From Thalassospira sp. ER-Se-21-Dark (GTDB lineage: Bacteria > Pseudomonadota > Alphaproteobacteria > Rhodospirillales > Thalassospiraceae): a stretch of 64,000 bases of DNA. The DNA lies in NCBI RefSeq assembly GCF_017922435.1, contig NZ_VDEZ01000004.1:1-64000 (forward strand). Reading direction: 5' to 3'. Below, in pieces: positions 28,341 through 37,394 of this stretch. Both the position numbers and the translations under genes were made by a program. The notes under the pieces are model-generated. The model was not told where the DNA came from and did not search any database. It saw nothing but the letters and a program-made list of their open reading frames with translations. Position 1 is the stretch's first letter; each line of letters opens with the position of its first letter.

Positions 28341-29150
28341 ATGAAATTCGACATCACGATCTGGGGCGAGGCAAGGGATGTAATCCGCAAAAATCTTTTC
28401 ATTTTTGCTGCTGTCGTTGCGACATTATGGCTACTGGATATCGCTATTTATGCAGTGAAACCTGAAGCAGACCCCCCCCAGTTGCCTACTTATATCGTTG
28501 GTGCTTATCTGGCCATAGCCTGTCATATGACCATTTTGCGTAACGTGAGCGGATTTACCGCCGTAGGGGCGCTTCAGAAATGGGCGTTCTTCAAGTTTTG
28601 CATGCGTGGATTGGCTATTGTTGCTGTCACGCTGATCCCCGCACTGTTTGTGATGGTTCCGCTTTTTGGGGTGCCCGAAATAAAGGCGGCCAGTGAAGAA
28701 GCTAGATATGTTCTGGTATTTTCTGTTGTGCTGGTATTTTACGGGCTTGGAATGCTGGTCGTACTTAGTCTGGTCGGAACTTGGCTGCCTGCTGCAATCG
28801 TTGCTGATGGATCTTCGTTAAAGCGTGCTTTTGCGCGTGGCCGCAAAACCATTGGTTATGTCGCAACACGTTTGATTGTCGGACCCGGCGCGAATATCGT
28901 GTTATTTTTGGCAACGATCTTCGTGTTGCCAGCGCAGTTTTCCGTTGCGATACGCACCTACACCATTCAGGTCGGTGAACTCAATTTCGTTCCCTTCGAT
29001 ATTGCCGTAAACGGTTTTGGGTACTTGGTCTGGGCAACTGGCATCGTATTGGTTGCCGTTGTTCTTTCGCGTGCCTATCAGCTGGGTGAGGCCCGTTTAG
29101 CAGGTGCCAGCCAACAAAAAGTCGAGCTTGAACAGGTAGAGGCAATCTGA
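28341..29150 (+). CDS. membrane protein, paralogue 1 of 3
   Basis: A 269-residue polytopic protein with about six hydrophobic helices (near residues 18-36, 50-65, 88-112, 125-150, 180-205, 232-255). Function unknown. A cytoplasmic loop LPAAIVADGSSLKRAFARGRKT and the C-terminal SRAYQLGEARL are shared with the next gene, showing paralogy. The ATG follows a GGGGCTGGGCAG leader. The next gene starts 1 nt after its stop, so they form an operon. Confidence 0.82.
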   Translation: MKFDITIWGEARDVIRKNLFIFAAVVATLWLLDIAIYAVKPEADPPQLPTYIVGAYLAIACHMTILRNVSGFTAVGALQKWAFFKFCMRGLAIVAVTLIPALFVMVPLFGVPEIKAASEEARYVLVFSVVLVFYGLGMLVVLSLVGTWLPAAIVADGSSLKRAFARGRKTIGYVATRLIVGPGANIVLFLATIFVLPAQFSVAIRTYTIQVGELNFVPFDIAVNGFGYLVWATGIVLVAVVLSRAYQLGEARLAGASQQKVELEQVEAI

Positions 29151-29151
29151 G

Positions 29152-29991
29152 ATGGCGCGAGAACACGATGCAGCCCTACATGGCAAAAAGCAGCCGGGCA
29201 TCTGGAAAACCAGTTTTGTGGCGCTTTCGCAATGTTGGGGTAGTTCTGTAATTGTCGCGATTTTGATGCTTGGTCTTGTCTTTTGGCAGATGGTTGGACC
29301 TTTTTCGGGGCAGGTTTACGTCATCTTTTTGCTTGGGCTTGTCATATGGGGATATTTTGCTTTGTCCCTGTTCGGTTGGTTGCTGAGTGGCTGTTCGAGC
29401 ATTGTGATATTCAAGGAAATCGATAAGTCGCGGGTAAGACGCTTTTTCGGGCGTTACCTTGTACTGCAAGTCATTGACACTTTACCCTCATCATTGACGT
29501 CGCTTGTTCTCACTGGCCATTTCCTTTTGTCGCCAGTGGATATGGTCAATAACGCGAACCTCGCTGCTGTTGGCATTTCCAGCATTGCCACCTTTGCGGT
29601 TCTTTGGATCGTTCTTGTTTTCTTTGCGACATTGCTGCCTGCTGCCCTCGTTGGAGATGGCAGTGGAGTGAGACGTGCTGTTGCACGAGGGCGGAAGACT
29701 GTGTGGTACGTTACCAGCAGGCTTCTGCTGGGCCCATTGCTGATGCTGCTTCTTGGTTCGATGATTGTGAATCTGGTGCAGACAGTTGGCGGAGAACCTA
29801 TGATCTCAAGTGATGGAGCGCTGGTTGTAAATACAACCTCGGTCATAGCAATGGTCATTAGCAGCCTTCAATTTATTGTCGTCGTTGCCATGATTGCCGT
29901 GATCGTATCGCGTGCCTACAAACTTGGTGAGGCGCGGTTGCTAAAAACGGATAAACAAAACGAAGAGATCGCATCAGAATACGCTGTGTAA
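29152..29991 (+). CDS. membrane protein, paralogue 2 of 3
   Basis: A 279-residue polytopic protein with about six hydrophobic segments. It shares LPAALVGDGSGVRRAVARGRKT and SRAYKLGEARL with the gene before it. The duplicated loop rich in Arg/Lys between TM segments 4 and 5 is the most conserved part and may be the functional site. No enzymatic or transport motif is recognised. It is transcribed with paralogue 1. Confidence 0.82.
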   Translation: MAREHDAALHGKKQPGIWKTSFVALSQCWGSSVIVAILMLGLVFWQMVGPFSGQVYVIFLLGLVIWGYFALSLFGWLLSGCSSIVIFKEIDKSRVRRFFGRYLVLQVIDTLPSSLTSLVLTGHFLLSPVDMVNNANLAAVGISSIATFAVLWIVLVFFATLLPAALVGDGSGVRRAVARGRKTVWYVTSRLLLGPLLMLLLGSMIVNLVQTVGGEPMISSDGALVVNTTSVIAMVISSLQFIVVVAMIAVIVSRAYKLGEARLLKTDKQNEEIASEYAV

Positions 29992-30190
29992 AACATTAAA
30001 TTCAGGTTGAGCTCTGGGCGGCTGCGCAGCGCCTTAGTTTGTCTGCTGGGGCTGATTGGTTTTGCTCTATTTGACAGGCTAGGCTGGGTTTTTGGCATTT
30101 CAGCCAAGAACGATCCAGATGCATTGACCAGATACCCCATTCATCGCCATATCAATCGCACGCAATTGCGGCGGCGATATGTGGGGGGTG

Positions 30191-31018
30191 ATGAACGCAC
30201 AAGCACAGCCATTCAAAAACTGGATTGTTCAGGATGGTATGGCCCTGATGTGGCAGGGGCGGGGCATTGTTGCCATTTCGGTGCTGCTGACAGTTCTGAT
30301 CAGCGGGCTTGGCGCTGTCATGCCCGGCCCGGCATTGCTGGACGCTGAAGGCACGCCAAGTCTGATCGGTGCGATCTGGCAAGTCATTTGGTTTGCGATT
30401 TATGCCATTCCGCTGCTCCCTGTTGCCTATGTCAGCCACATCGCCGTTCTGAGGGGCAAAGTCGGGTTTGCGGCCATGCTATCAAACGGTTTGGCCGGGT
30501 TGCTGCATTTTGCGCGGGGCATGATGGCTGCTGCATTGCTGGCGGCGGTTTTGGTCACGCTCTATCAGCTCGTTTTCGTGTCCGATCTTCTTTTGATGAG
30601 TACAGGCCGCGTTGATGCGTCGGCGGCGTTGCGCCTTGGTGTGGGGGCTGTGACGGCCCTTCTGGTCTTTGTCCTGATTGTGCTGTTGGGCGCATGGGGT
30701 GCGATGATGGTTCAGGCGGGGCAGGCGGGGCAGGCAGGGCAGGCAGGGCAGGCAGGGTTTGGCGATGTTCTGGCCGTCGGACGGCGATGCTTCTTCTATC
30801 TGTTTGTGCGACTCTTGGCGGTGGTTCTGTTCCTGCCCATTCTCTCAGCCTTGGTGTTGCCCGTCATGGGGCAGGTGGTGGCGATACTGGTTGCCGTTGG
30901 CATGCCCGCCGATCCGGCATTTCTGATTGTCAGTGCGGCATTCTCCGCGTTGATCGGCTGTTTCGCGGTTGTGCTGGTTTCCGTGATCTTTTGTCGGGCT
31001 TGGTTGCGGGCAAAATAG
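30191..31018 (+). CDS. membrane protein, paralogue 3 of 3, with QAG repeat
   Basis: A roughly 275-residue polytopic protein with the same architecture as the two genes before it but more diverged: the conserved loop is reduced to GDVLAVGRRCFFY and the tail to VIFCRAWLRAK. Between TM4 and the loop lies a five-fold QAG tandem encoded by a 9-bp DNA repeat, absent from the paralogues. An in-frame ATG at 30179 is also possible; the later ATG is chosen because of the GTGGGGGG stretch ahead. It lies 199 nt after paralogue 2. Confidence 0.78.
   Translation: MNAQAQPFKNWIVQDGMALMWQGRGIVAISVLLTVLISGLGAVMPGPALLDAEGTPSLIGAIWQVIWFAIYAIPLLPVAYVSHIAVLRGKVGFAAMLSNGLAGLLHFARGMMAAALLAAVLVTLYQLVFVSDLLLMSTGRVDASAALRLGVGAVTALLVFVLIVLLGAWGAMMVQAGQAGQAGQAGQAGFGDVLAVGRRCFFYLFVRLLAVVLFLPILSALVLPVMGQVVAILVAVGMPADPAFLIVSAAFSALIGCFAVVLVSVIFCRAWLRAK
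30713..30757 (+). repeat. 9-bp coding tandem repeat, five copies
   Basis: Five consecutive 9-bp units (two CAGGCGGGG, three CAGGCAGGG) encode Gln-Ala-Gly five times inside the third membrane-protein paralogue. Unit length is a multiple of three, so slippage changes loop length without breaking the frame. Confidence 0.92.
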
Positions 31019-31175
31019 AGGGCGCAGCGCAAAATCGCATGGGGCTGTAATAGGCTTGGAGGCAGAGTGCATTGTAATTTTATTTCAAATTTAGATGATC
31101 TGATAAAATAAACTTGATTTAGGTCAGTGTTGCTTGCCAAATAACGGCAATGTTACTGACCTAAAGAGTGCTGCC

Positions 31176-32393
31176 ATGTCTGTCCAATGGAATGAAATGA
31201 TCGTCCCCGATGCCCGTGCCCTGCGGGCGTCCGAAATTCGTGACCTGCTGAAAGTGGCCGAACGGCCAGAGATTATTTCATTTGCCGGTGGCGTGCCCGA
31301 TCCCAAGCTTTTCCCGCTTGCGACCTTTAATAATGTTTATGGTGACCTGACCGGCGATGAGCAGGCCGGGCGTCGCAGCCTGCAATATTCCATCAGTGAA
31401 GGCCTGCCCGGATTGCGGCAATGGATCGCGGACGATTTGGCGGCAACGGGGGCTGTGCGCGATATTGATAATATCCTGATCACCTGTGGTGCGCAGCAGG
31501 GGCTGGATATGCTCGCCCGTCTGTTGCTGGAACCGGGGCGCGAGATCGTTCTGGAAAAGCCAAGCTATCTTGGCGCGATGCAGGCCTTTTCCATGCGTCG
31601 GCCAAGCTATGTCGGCATTGCCATGGATGATGACGGCCCGGTGATTGCCGAACTTGATGCCGCCTTTGCCAAGGGGGCCAGGATTGCCTATCTGTCGCCG
31701 GATTTCCAGAACCCGACCGGGCGATCCTATTCGCTTGATCGCCGTTTGGCGGTGCTGGAGACTGCGCGCAAATATGGCGCGGTGATCCTTGAAGACGCGG
31801 CCTATTGCAAGCTTGCCTATGAAGGTGAAAGCCTGCCATCGCTTTTGGCACTTGATGACACCCATGGCGATCCGGATGCCGGAACGGTTATTCAGCTTGG
31901 TACTTTTTCCAAAACGCTGGCACCGGCCCTTCGCATTGGCTGGATTACAGCACCGCGGCCGGTGATCAAACAGCTTGTTTTGATGAAGCAGGCAGGGGAT
32001 CTGCATGTATCAACCATCAATCAGGAAATTGCACTGCGTGCCGCATCGAAACTGTTCCCAAGCCATCTGGAAACCCTGCAGCATGCCTATCGCGCAAAAC
32101 GTGATGTGATGCTGGGCGCGCTTGCGGACTTCATGCCCGAAGGTGTCAGTTGGTCGCACCCACAAGGCGGCATGTTTGTCTGGTTAACATTGCCCGACAA
32201 CATCAACAGCCGCGAACTTCTGATCAATGCGATGGAAGATGCCAAAGTCGCCTTTGTCCCCGGTCAGGCATTCTTCTGTGATCAAAGCGGGATCAATACC
32301 GCGCGTCTGAGCTTTGCCACCGAAAGCAGCGAACGTATCCGCGACGGGATTGAACGTTTGGCCCTGCTGATCCGGCGCAAGGACAACCAGTAA
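31176..32393 (+). CDS. PLP-dependent aminotransferase, class I/II (LysN-like)
   Basis: A 405-residue fold-type I aminotransferase. ISFAGGVPDPKLFP at the start, ITCGAQQGLDMLARLLLEPG, YLSPDFQNPTGRSYSLDRR and the PLP Lys in LGTFSKTLAPALRIGW are typical of the 2-aminoadipate/MocR-related group. There is no N-terminal HTH, so it is an enzyme, not a MocR regulator. The ATG at 31176 is preferred over 31134. The substrate cannot be decided from sequence. Confidence 0.9.
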   Translation: MSVQWNEMIVPDARALRASEIRDLLKVAERPEIISFAGGVPDPKLFPLATFNNVYGDLTGDEQAGRRSLQYSISEGLPGLRQWIADDLAATGAVRDIDNILITCGAQQGLDMLARLLLEPGREIVLEKPSYLGAMQAFSMRRPSYVGIAMDDDGPVIAELDAAFAKGARIAYLSPDFQNPTGRSYSLDRRLAVLETARKYGAVILEDAAYCKLAYEGESLPSLLALDDTHGDPDAGTVIQLGTFSKTLAPALRIGWITAPRPVIKQLVLMKQAGDLHVSTINQEIALRAASKLFPSHLETLQHAYRAKRDVMLGALADFMPEGVSWSHPQGGMFVWLTLPDNINSRELLINAMEDAKVAFVPGQAFFCDQSGINTARLSFATESSERIRDGIERLALLIRRKDNQ

Positions 32394-32394
32394 G

Positions 32395-32434
32395 CAAAAA
32401 AGAACCCGGCAGCGGGTGGGGAGTGCTGCCGGGT
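32395..32434. terminator. terminator between aminotransferase and cyd operon
   Basis: ACCCGGCAGC (32404-32413) pairs with GCTGCCGGGT (32425-32434). The A-run to the left (32396-32402) becomes a T-run on the minus strand, so it mainly ends the cydA-cydB-DUF2474 transcript, and may also stop the convergent aminotransferase transcript. Confidence 0.8.
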
Positions 32435-32500
32435 AGAGACCTGCTGTCGGGGGTATGAAGCAGGTCACGGGAGTTTGGTTGGGTTAGGTCAAGCGGATCA

Positions 32501-32623
32501 TTACGCCTGACCCATAAGGGCGCGCAGCAAAAGTGATGCTGCGCCAAGCACGACAACCCCGCCGACATAAAGGCCGACAAACCACAGCAATCTGCGCGCT
32601 TTGGGGGATCTAAACATGGTCAT
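32501..32623 (-). CDS. DUF2474 small membrane protein of cytochrome bd (CydX-like)
   Basis: A 40-residue protein with one hydrophobic helix (WFVGLYVGGVVVLGAASLLL) preceded by a basic KARR segment, which matches the small DUF2474 proteins encoded downstream of CIO-type cydAB. The ATG at 32623 overlaps the cydB stop (TGATG), indicating coupled translation; a second ATG lies two codons later. It is likely an accessory single-helix subunit analogous to CydX. It is too short for standard ORF cut-offs. Confidence 0.85.
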   Translation of the reverse strand: MTMFRSPKARRLLWFVGLYVGGVVVLGAASLLLRALMGQA

Positions 32624-33621
32624 CAATGATACCCCTCATCCCCGGTTTTGCCGCGGAATACCCAATAGGCATAGGCGGTGTAGCCCAGAATGATCGGCAG
32701 CAGAACCACAGCTCCCACCAGCATGAAGGCAAGGCTGTTTTCCGGTGCCGCCGCATCGCGGAAGGTGATCATCGGCGGGACGATATTGGGGAAAAGCGTA
32801 ATCCCGAAGCCGACGTAACAGAGGAAGAAAATGCCAAGCGTGATGCCAAAGACGGTCTTTTCACGCTTCTTGACGGCGTGCCATAGCCAGTACAGCAAAC
32901 CGATGGTTACAAGCGGGATTGGCGCGAGGTAGAAGATATTCGGCGTTTCAAACCAGCGCTGCGCATAGACCGGATTGACGTAGGTTGTCATCAGCGACAC
33001 CACGCCAAGATTGGCCGCCATCCAGATCACCGCCGGTTTGGCAAGTTTACGCAGGTTGCCCTGAAAATCGCCTTCCATCTTCATGATCAGCCAGCCAGTA
33101 CCGAGCAGGGCATAGCCGACCACGACTGCCGTGGCGCAGAACACCGAAAACGGGCTCAGCCAATCAAAGGCCCCGCCAACAAAACGCCCGTTTTCAACCG
33201 CAATGCCTTCGATAAAACCGCCCAGCATCGCACCTTGCATCGCGGCTGCGATGATTGATCCGGCCGAAAAGGCAAAGTCCCAGTGTTTCTGGTGGTTCTT
33301 GCTTTTGAACCGGAACTCAAACGCCACACCACGGAAAACAAGCGCGAGCAACATGGTAAAGACCGGAATGTAAAAAGCGGTCATCAGTAATGAATAGGCC
33401 TGCGGGAAGGCGGCATAAAGCCCACCCCCGCCGAGAATCAGCCAGGTTTCATTGCCATCCCAAACAGGGGCGACGGTGTTCATCATCCGGCCGCGATTTT
33501 TCGCCTCCTTGATGAACGGGAACAGGATGCCAATGCCAAGGTCAAAGCCATCCAGCGTGACATAGGCAAAGACGGCAACCGCGATCAAAAGAACCCAGAT
33601 CAGTTGATAATCCATGATCAT
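32623..33621 (-). CDS. cydB: cytochrome bd-type quinol oxidase subunit II
   Basis: A 332-residue CydB with about eight or nine TM helices. The N-terminal IWVLLIAVAVFAYVTLDGFDLGIGILFPF and MNTVAPVWDGNETWLILGGGGLYAAFP are family hallmarks. It pairs with CydA in the inner membrane. The start overlaps the cydA stop (ATGA), and its stop overlaps the DUF2474 start, so the three genes form one coupled operon. Confidence 0.97.
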   Translation of the reverse strand: MIMDYQLIWVLLIAVAVFAYVTLDGFDLGIGILFPFIKEAKNRGRMMNTVAPVWDGNETWLILGGGGLYAAFPQAYSLLMTAFYIPVFTMLLALVFRGVAFEFRFKSKNHQKHWDFAFSAGSIIAAAMQGAMLGGFIEGIAVENGRFVGGAFDWLSPFSVFCATAVVVGYALLGTGWLIMKMEGDFQGNLRKLAKPAVIWMAANLGVVSLMTTYVNPVYAQRWFETPNIFYLAPIPLVTIGLLYWLWHAVKKREKTVFGITLGIFFLCYVGFGITLFPNIVPPMITFRDAAAPENSLAFMLVGAVVLLPIILGYTAYAYWVFRGKTGDEGYH

Positions 33622-35006
33622 TCTCCTGCCACTGGGGGATGGGCTGCGGTGGATTGACGACCACCGGCCCGCAAGATTTCAGTTTCGTCGGGGACGTGGG
33701 CGGAACGGGGGTCCTTGACCATAGCGCGCAGGATATAGGCCGTGCCGACCCCGAACACGATGGCATAGACTACGACAAAGGCGATCAGCGATCCGGCAAT
33801 GGCCGTCGGGGCGACGGGCGACCCGGCCTCGGATGTCCGCATCAGGCCATAAACCACCCAGGGCTGCCGGCCCACTTCGGTGGTAAACCAGCCCGCCAGA
33901 ATGGCGACAAAGCCACTCGGCCCCATCAAAAGGGCAAAGCGATGCAAGTAACCACAGCTATAAAGCTTCTTGCGCACCCGTGCGATGACGCTGGCAATGC
34001 CCAGAAGTGCCATCAAGACACCCAGCCCGACCATGATGCGGAAGGTCCAGAAGACAATCGGGGCATTCGGGCGATCTTCGGGGGCAAAGTCCTTAAGGCC
34101 CGTGATCTTGCCATCCCATTCATGGGTCAGGATCATCGAACCCAGTTTGGGAATCTCAACCGCGTATTTGGTTTCCTCTTCTTCCATGTCGGGCATGCCA
34201 AACAGGATCAGAGAGGCGCCTTCGCGGGTTTCAAAATGCCCCTCCATCGCGGCCACTTTGGCGGGCTGATGTTCAAGGGTATTGAGCCCATGCAGATCGC
34301 CGGCAAAAATCTGAATCGGACCAAGGATGGCTGCCATCCACATCGCCATGGAAAACATGATCCTGGCGGCACGGTTTTCGCGATCACGCATCAGATGCCA
34401 TGCGCCAACCGCACCAACCACAAGCGCGGTGGTCAGATAAGCCGCCAGCACCATATGCACCAGACGATACGGGAAGCTCGGATTAAAAATCGCATCGATC
34501 CAGCTTGAAACAACCGCCCGGCCATTTTCAATCACATAGCCATCAGGGGTCTGCATCCAGCTGTTGGCCGACAAAATCCAGAACGCCGAAAACAGCGTTC
34601 CGATGGCAACCATGGTGGTGGCGGTAAAGTGCAGCTTTGGCCCGACACGGTTGAGGCCAAACAGCATGATGCCAAGGAACCCGGCCTCCAGGAAGAAGGC
34701 GCTCAGCACCTCATAGGCCAGAAGCGGGCCGATCACACCGCCGGTAAATTCGGAAAACGGTCCCCAGTTCGTGCCGAACTGATAGGACATGACAATCCCG
34801 GATACGACGCCCATGCCAAAGGCAAGCGCGAAGATTTTCATCCAGAATTTGTAAAGCGAAAGGTATGTCTCGTCCTTGGTGCGCAGCCACAGGGCTTCGA
34901 GCACAAACAGGAAACTCGCCAGTCCGATGGTAAAAGACGGGAAGATAATGTGGAACGAGACGGTAAAGGCAAACTGTATGCGCGCCAATAGTTCTGCATC
35001 AAGCAT
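33618..35006 (-). CDS. cydA: cytochrome bd-type (cyanide-insensitive) quinol oxidase subunit I
   Basis: A 462-residue CydA reducing oxygen at the expense of quinol. The haem-ligand His is in FTVSFHIIFPSFTIG; GRQPWVVYGLMRTSEA is conserved. The Q-loop is short and the overall length is near 460, as in the CIO-type oxidases of Pseudomonas rather than E. coli CydA with its long Q-loop. First gene of the operon cydA-cydB-DUF2474. I saw no FNR box in the 200 bp upstream. Confidence 0.96.
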   Translation of the reverse strand: MLDAELLARIQFAFTVSFHIIFPSFTIGLASFLFVLEALWLRTKDETYLSLYKFWMKIFALAFGMGVVSGIVMSYQFGTNWGPFSEFTGGVIGPLLAYEVLSAFFLEAGFLGIMLFGLNRVGPKLHFTATTMVAIGTLFSAFWILSANSWMQTPDGYVIENGRAVVSSWIDAIFNPSFPYRLVHMVLAAYLTTALVVGAVGAWHLMRDRENRAARIMFSMAMWMAAILGPIQIFAGDLHGLNTLEHQPAKVAAMEGHFETREGASLILFGMPDMEEEETKYAVEIPKLGSMILTHEWDGKITGLKDFAPEDRPNAPIVFWTFRIMVGLGVLMALLGIASVIARVRKKLYSCGYLHRFALLMGPSGFVAILAGWFTTEVGRQPWVVYGLMRTSEAGSPVAPTAIAGSLIAFVVVYAIVFGVGTAYILRAMVKDPRSAHVPDETEILRAGGRQSTAAHPPVAGE

Positions 35007-35212
35007 TGGCAGGGTCCTCTAAGGTGGCGAAGCCTCTGGACAACTCTGCATCTTCCGCGACCGGAAGTGCCCTTTGACGGATGCATGTGTCGGTTTCGGG
35101 TGGCGCATGCACAGGTTGCCCTGTCAGACCGACCATTAGAACCGACCCCAAAATGCTGCATTGCGAATGCGCAATTTACACTTGGAATATTTTTAAATTC
35201 GATTGTTGCGAT

Positions 35213-36109
35213 CTAGGTATTCAGGGGCGAAAGGCACAGTTTCTCAAGTGCCAGCGAACTTTGCGTTTGCTGGCGTTCTTTATGGCGCAGCACCATGAAC
35301 TTACGCGGCGGGATCGGGAAGTTGGCACGGGCAAGGCGGCCCTGGGCGATCAGCGAACTGACCGCGAATTGTGAAACGGCGGTGGCGGCGATGCCGTTTT
35401 CAACTGCGGTAATGACGGCCTCGTTGCTGGGTAACACAAGTCCGGTGCGCAGGCGCGCGGGATCAACGCCCAGATCGCGCAGGGCGGCTTCGAATTCCGA
35501 TCTAGTGCCGGAGCCTGCTTCGCGGAGGATCCAGTTGGTCTGGGTGACAAGCGCCTGCGGGCTCAGCGCCCGGCCATTGGCCCACGGGTGTTTGGGGGAG
35601 ACCACAATCACCAATGCGTCTTCGGCGACTTCGCGTTTGGCCAATGCCGGTTCATCAATGTCGCCTTCAATAAAGCCGATATCGGCAGCCCCTCCACGCA
35701 CCGCATCGGATACGGTTTTGGTGTTGCCAATTGTCAGGCGGATTTCGATGCCGGGATATTGGTCATGGAATTTCATCAGGAACGGCGGCAACCAGTAACT
35801 GGCAATCGTCTGACTGGCATAAACATTAAGCTCGCCGCGTTGCATGCCGCCAAGTTCGGCCAGCGTCAGCTCGGCCGCCCGCGCACGGGCCAGTGTTGAT
35901 TTGGCTTCATCCAAAAACAGTCGCCCGGTCTGGGTTAGCTCAATCCGCCGTCCCACCCGGTTAAACAGCGCCACACCATAAAAGCCTTCAAGGTTCTTGA
36001 TCGCGGAACTGACGGCCGATGGCGTCAGGCCAATTGCCTCGGCCGCACGGGTCAGATGTTCGCGTTCGGCAACCGCGACAAAGATCTGAAGCTGTTCGAG
36101 TGTCATCAT
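35213..36109 (-). CDS. LysR-family transcriptional regulator (YeiE/CbbR-like)
   Basis: A 298-residue LysR regulator. The winged HTH covers residues 1-62 (LTRAAEAIGLTPSAVSSAIKNLE), and the effector domain begins near 90 with GELNVYASQTIASYWLPP, characteristic of the YeiE/CysB/CbbR-like branch. A TTG four codons upstream is also possible. It is divergent from the yeiH-like exporter with 109 bp between, the classic layout of a LysR regulator and its target. Confidence 0.92.
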   Translation of the reverse strand: MMTLEQLQIFVAVAEREHLTRAAEAIGLTPSAVSSAIKNLEGFYGVALFNRVGRRIELTQTGRLFLDEAKSTLARARAAELTLAELGGMQRGELNVYASQTIASYWLPPFLMKFHDQYPGIEIRLTIGNTKTVSDAVRGGAADIGFIEGDIDEPALAKREVAEDALVIVVSPKHPWANGRALSPQALVTQTNWILREAGSGTRSEFEAALRDLGVDPARLRTGLVLPSNEAVITAVENGIAATAVSQFAVSSLIAQGRLARANFPIPPRKFMVLRHKERQQTQSSLALEKLCLSPLNT

Positions 36110-36218
36110 GGTTATGCTCAATCGTTCAATTTAATCGAATGAAATATGAGTTTTTATTCGATGGAAGTAAATGGTTGGGCATGAGATTTTCTGCCTGTGA
36201 TCAAAACACAGGAAAACC

Positions 36219-37223
36219 ATGTTTTTTAACACCCACCTCAAACCGATCCTGCCCGGGCTTGCCGTGACCATCTTGGTCGCACTTGCCGCCAAGCTGGCCG
36301 AACAGGCCGAGCATGCGCTGTTCGGGCGTGGCTGGGTGGAAAGTCTGGTCTTTGCCATACTGATCGGCGTGGTGGTGCGATCCGTGTTTGGTCTGGCGCC
36401 GCGCTATGTTGCCGGGGTGCGGTTTTGTGCCAAGACCGTGCTTGAAATTGCGATTGTACTTTTGGGTGCGTCGATCAGTGCGCAGGCCATCGGATCCGCC
36501 GGCGGCGGGTTGGTTGTGGCCATCATCGTGGTTGTCTCTATCAGCCTGTTTGTCAGCTACCACATCGGGCGGGCGCTTGGCCTTTCCAATCATCTGTCGA
36601 TGCTCGTCGCATGTGGCAATTCGATCTGCGGCAATTCGGCAATTGCGGCAACCGCCCCGGTGATTGAGGCGCAATCAGATGATGTGGCGGCCTCGATCTC
36701 TTTCACTGCGGTTTTGGGTGTCTTGTTTGTTTTTGTCTTGCCGATGCTTCATGCCGGGCTTGGATTATCGGCAACCCAATATGGTATTTTTTCAGGCCTT
36801 ACCGTTTATGCCGTGCCACAGGTTCTGGCGGCAACCGCACCGGCCGGCACCCTTGCGGTTCAGGTCGGTACGCTGGTCAAGCTGATCCGGGTTCTCATGC
36901 TAGGGCCGGTGATCTTTAGCCTCGCCCTGATGGGCGGGCGGGCGCGTGAAACGAAGCTTCCCATCGCGCAGGTCGTGCCATGGTTCATCATTGGCTTTAT
37001 CGCCATGATGGCGGCTTGCTCGTTTGATCTGATCCCCGATATTGCCCGCGCGCCGATCAAAACCACCTCGTCCTTCCTGACCATCCTTGCCATGGCCGCC
37101 CTTGGCTTGAGTGTTGATATCCGCAATGTCTTGCATGTTGGCGGGCGGGTGGTGATGGCGGCCCTGTTGTCCCTGATGTTTCTCTGTGCCCTTTCGGGGG
37201 TGGTGCTTGTGGTTCTGGCATAA
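36219..37223 (+). CDS. YeiH family putative sulfate exporter
   Basis: A 334-residue protein of the UPF0324/YeiH family with about ten TM helices. KTVLEIAIVLLGASISAQAI, the conserved CGNSICGNSAIAATAPVI segment and VKLIRVLMLGPVIF are characteristic. Relatives are annotated as sulfate exporters linked to taurine/sulfonate use; the substrate here is inferred. It is probably controlled by the divergent LysR regulator. Confidence 0.92.
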   Translation: MFFNTHLKPILPGLAVTILVALAAKLAEQAEHALFGRGWVESLVFAILIGVVVRSVFGLAPRYVAGVRFCAKTVLEIAIVLLGASISAQAIGSAGGGLVVAIIVVVSISLFVSYHIGRALGLSNHLSMLVACGNSICGNSAIAATAPVIEAQSDDVAASISFTAVLGVLFVFVLPMLHAGLGLSATQYGIFSGLTVYAVPQVLAATAPAGTLAVQVGTLVKLIRVLMLGPVIFSLALMGGRARETKLPIAQVVPWFIIGFIAMMAACSFDLIPDIARAPIKTTSSFLTILAMAALGLSVDIRNVLHVGGRVVMAALLSLMFLCALSGVVLVVLA

Positions 37224-37260
37224 AAAATGCCCGCTGCCCAAATGGGGGAAGCAGCGGGCA
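37222..37260. terminator. terminator between yeiH-like gene and DUF779 gene
   Basis: TGCCCGCTGC (37228-37237) pairs with GCAGCGGGCA (37251-37260). The A-run at 37222-37227 gives a T-run on the minus strand, so it fits the aldehyde dehydrogenase/DUF779 transcript best; it also lies just after the yeiH-like stop. Confidence 0.75.
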
Positions 37261-37394
37261 AGGGGGAAGAAGCCGCACATGCGCCGGATAAGCTGGCAGC
37301 TTCTTATGGCGTTTCGCTGGGGGTGGACACCATGGGAGGAGATGTCGGAAACGAAACGCCCGGGTAGATCCAAGATCAAAAAGCCTTGGCTTTG

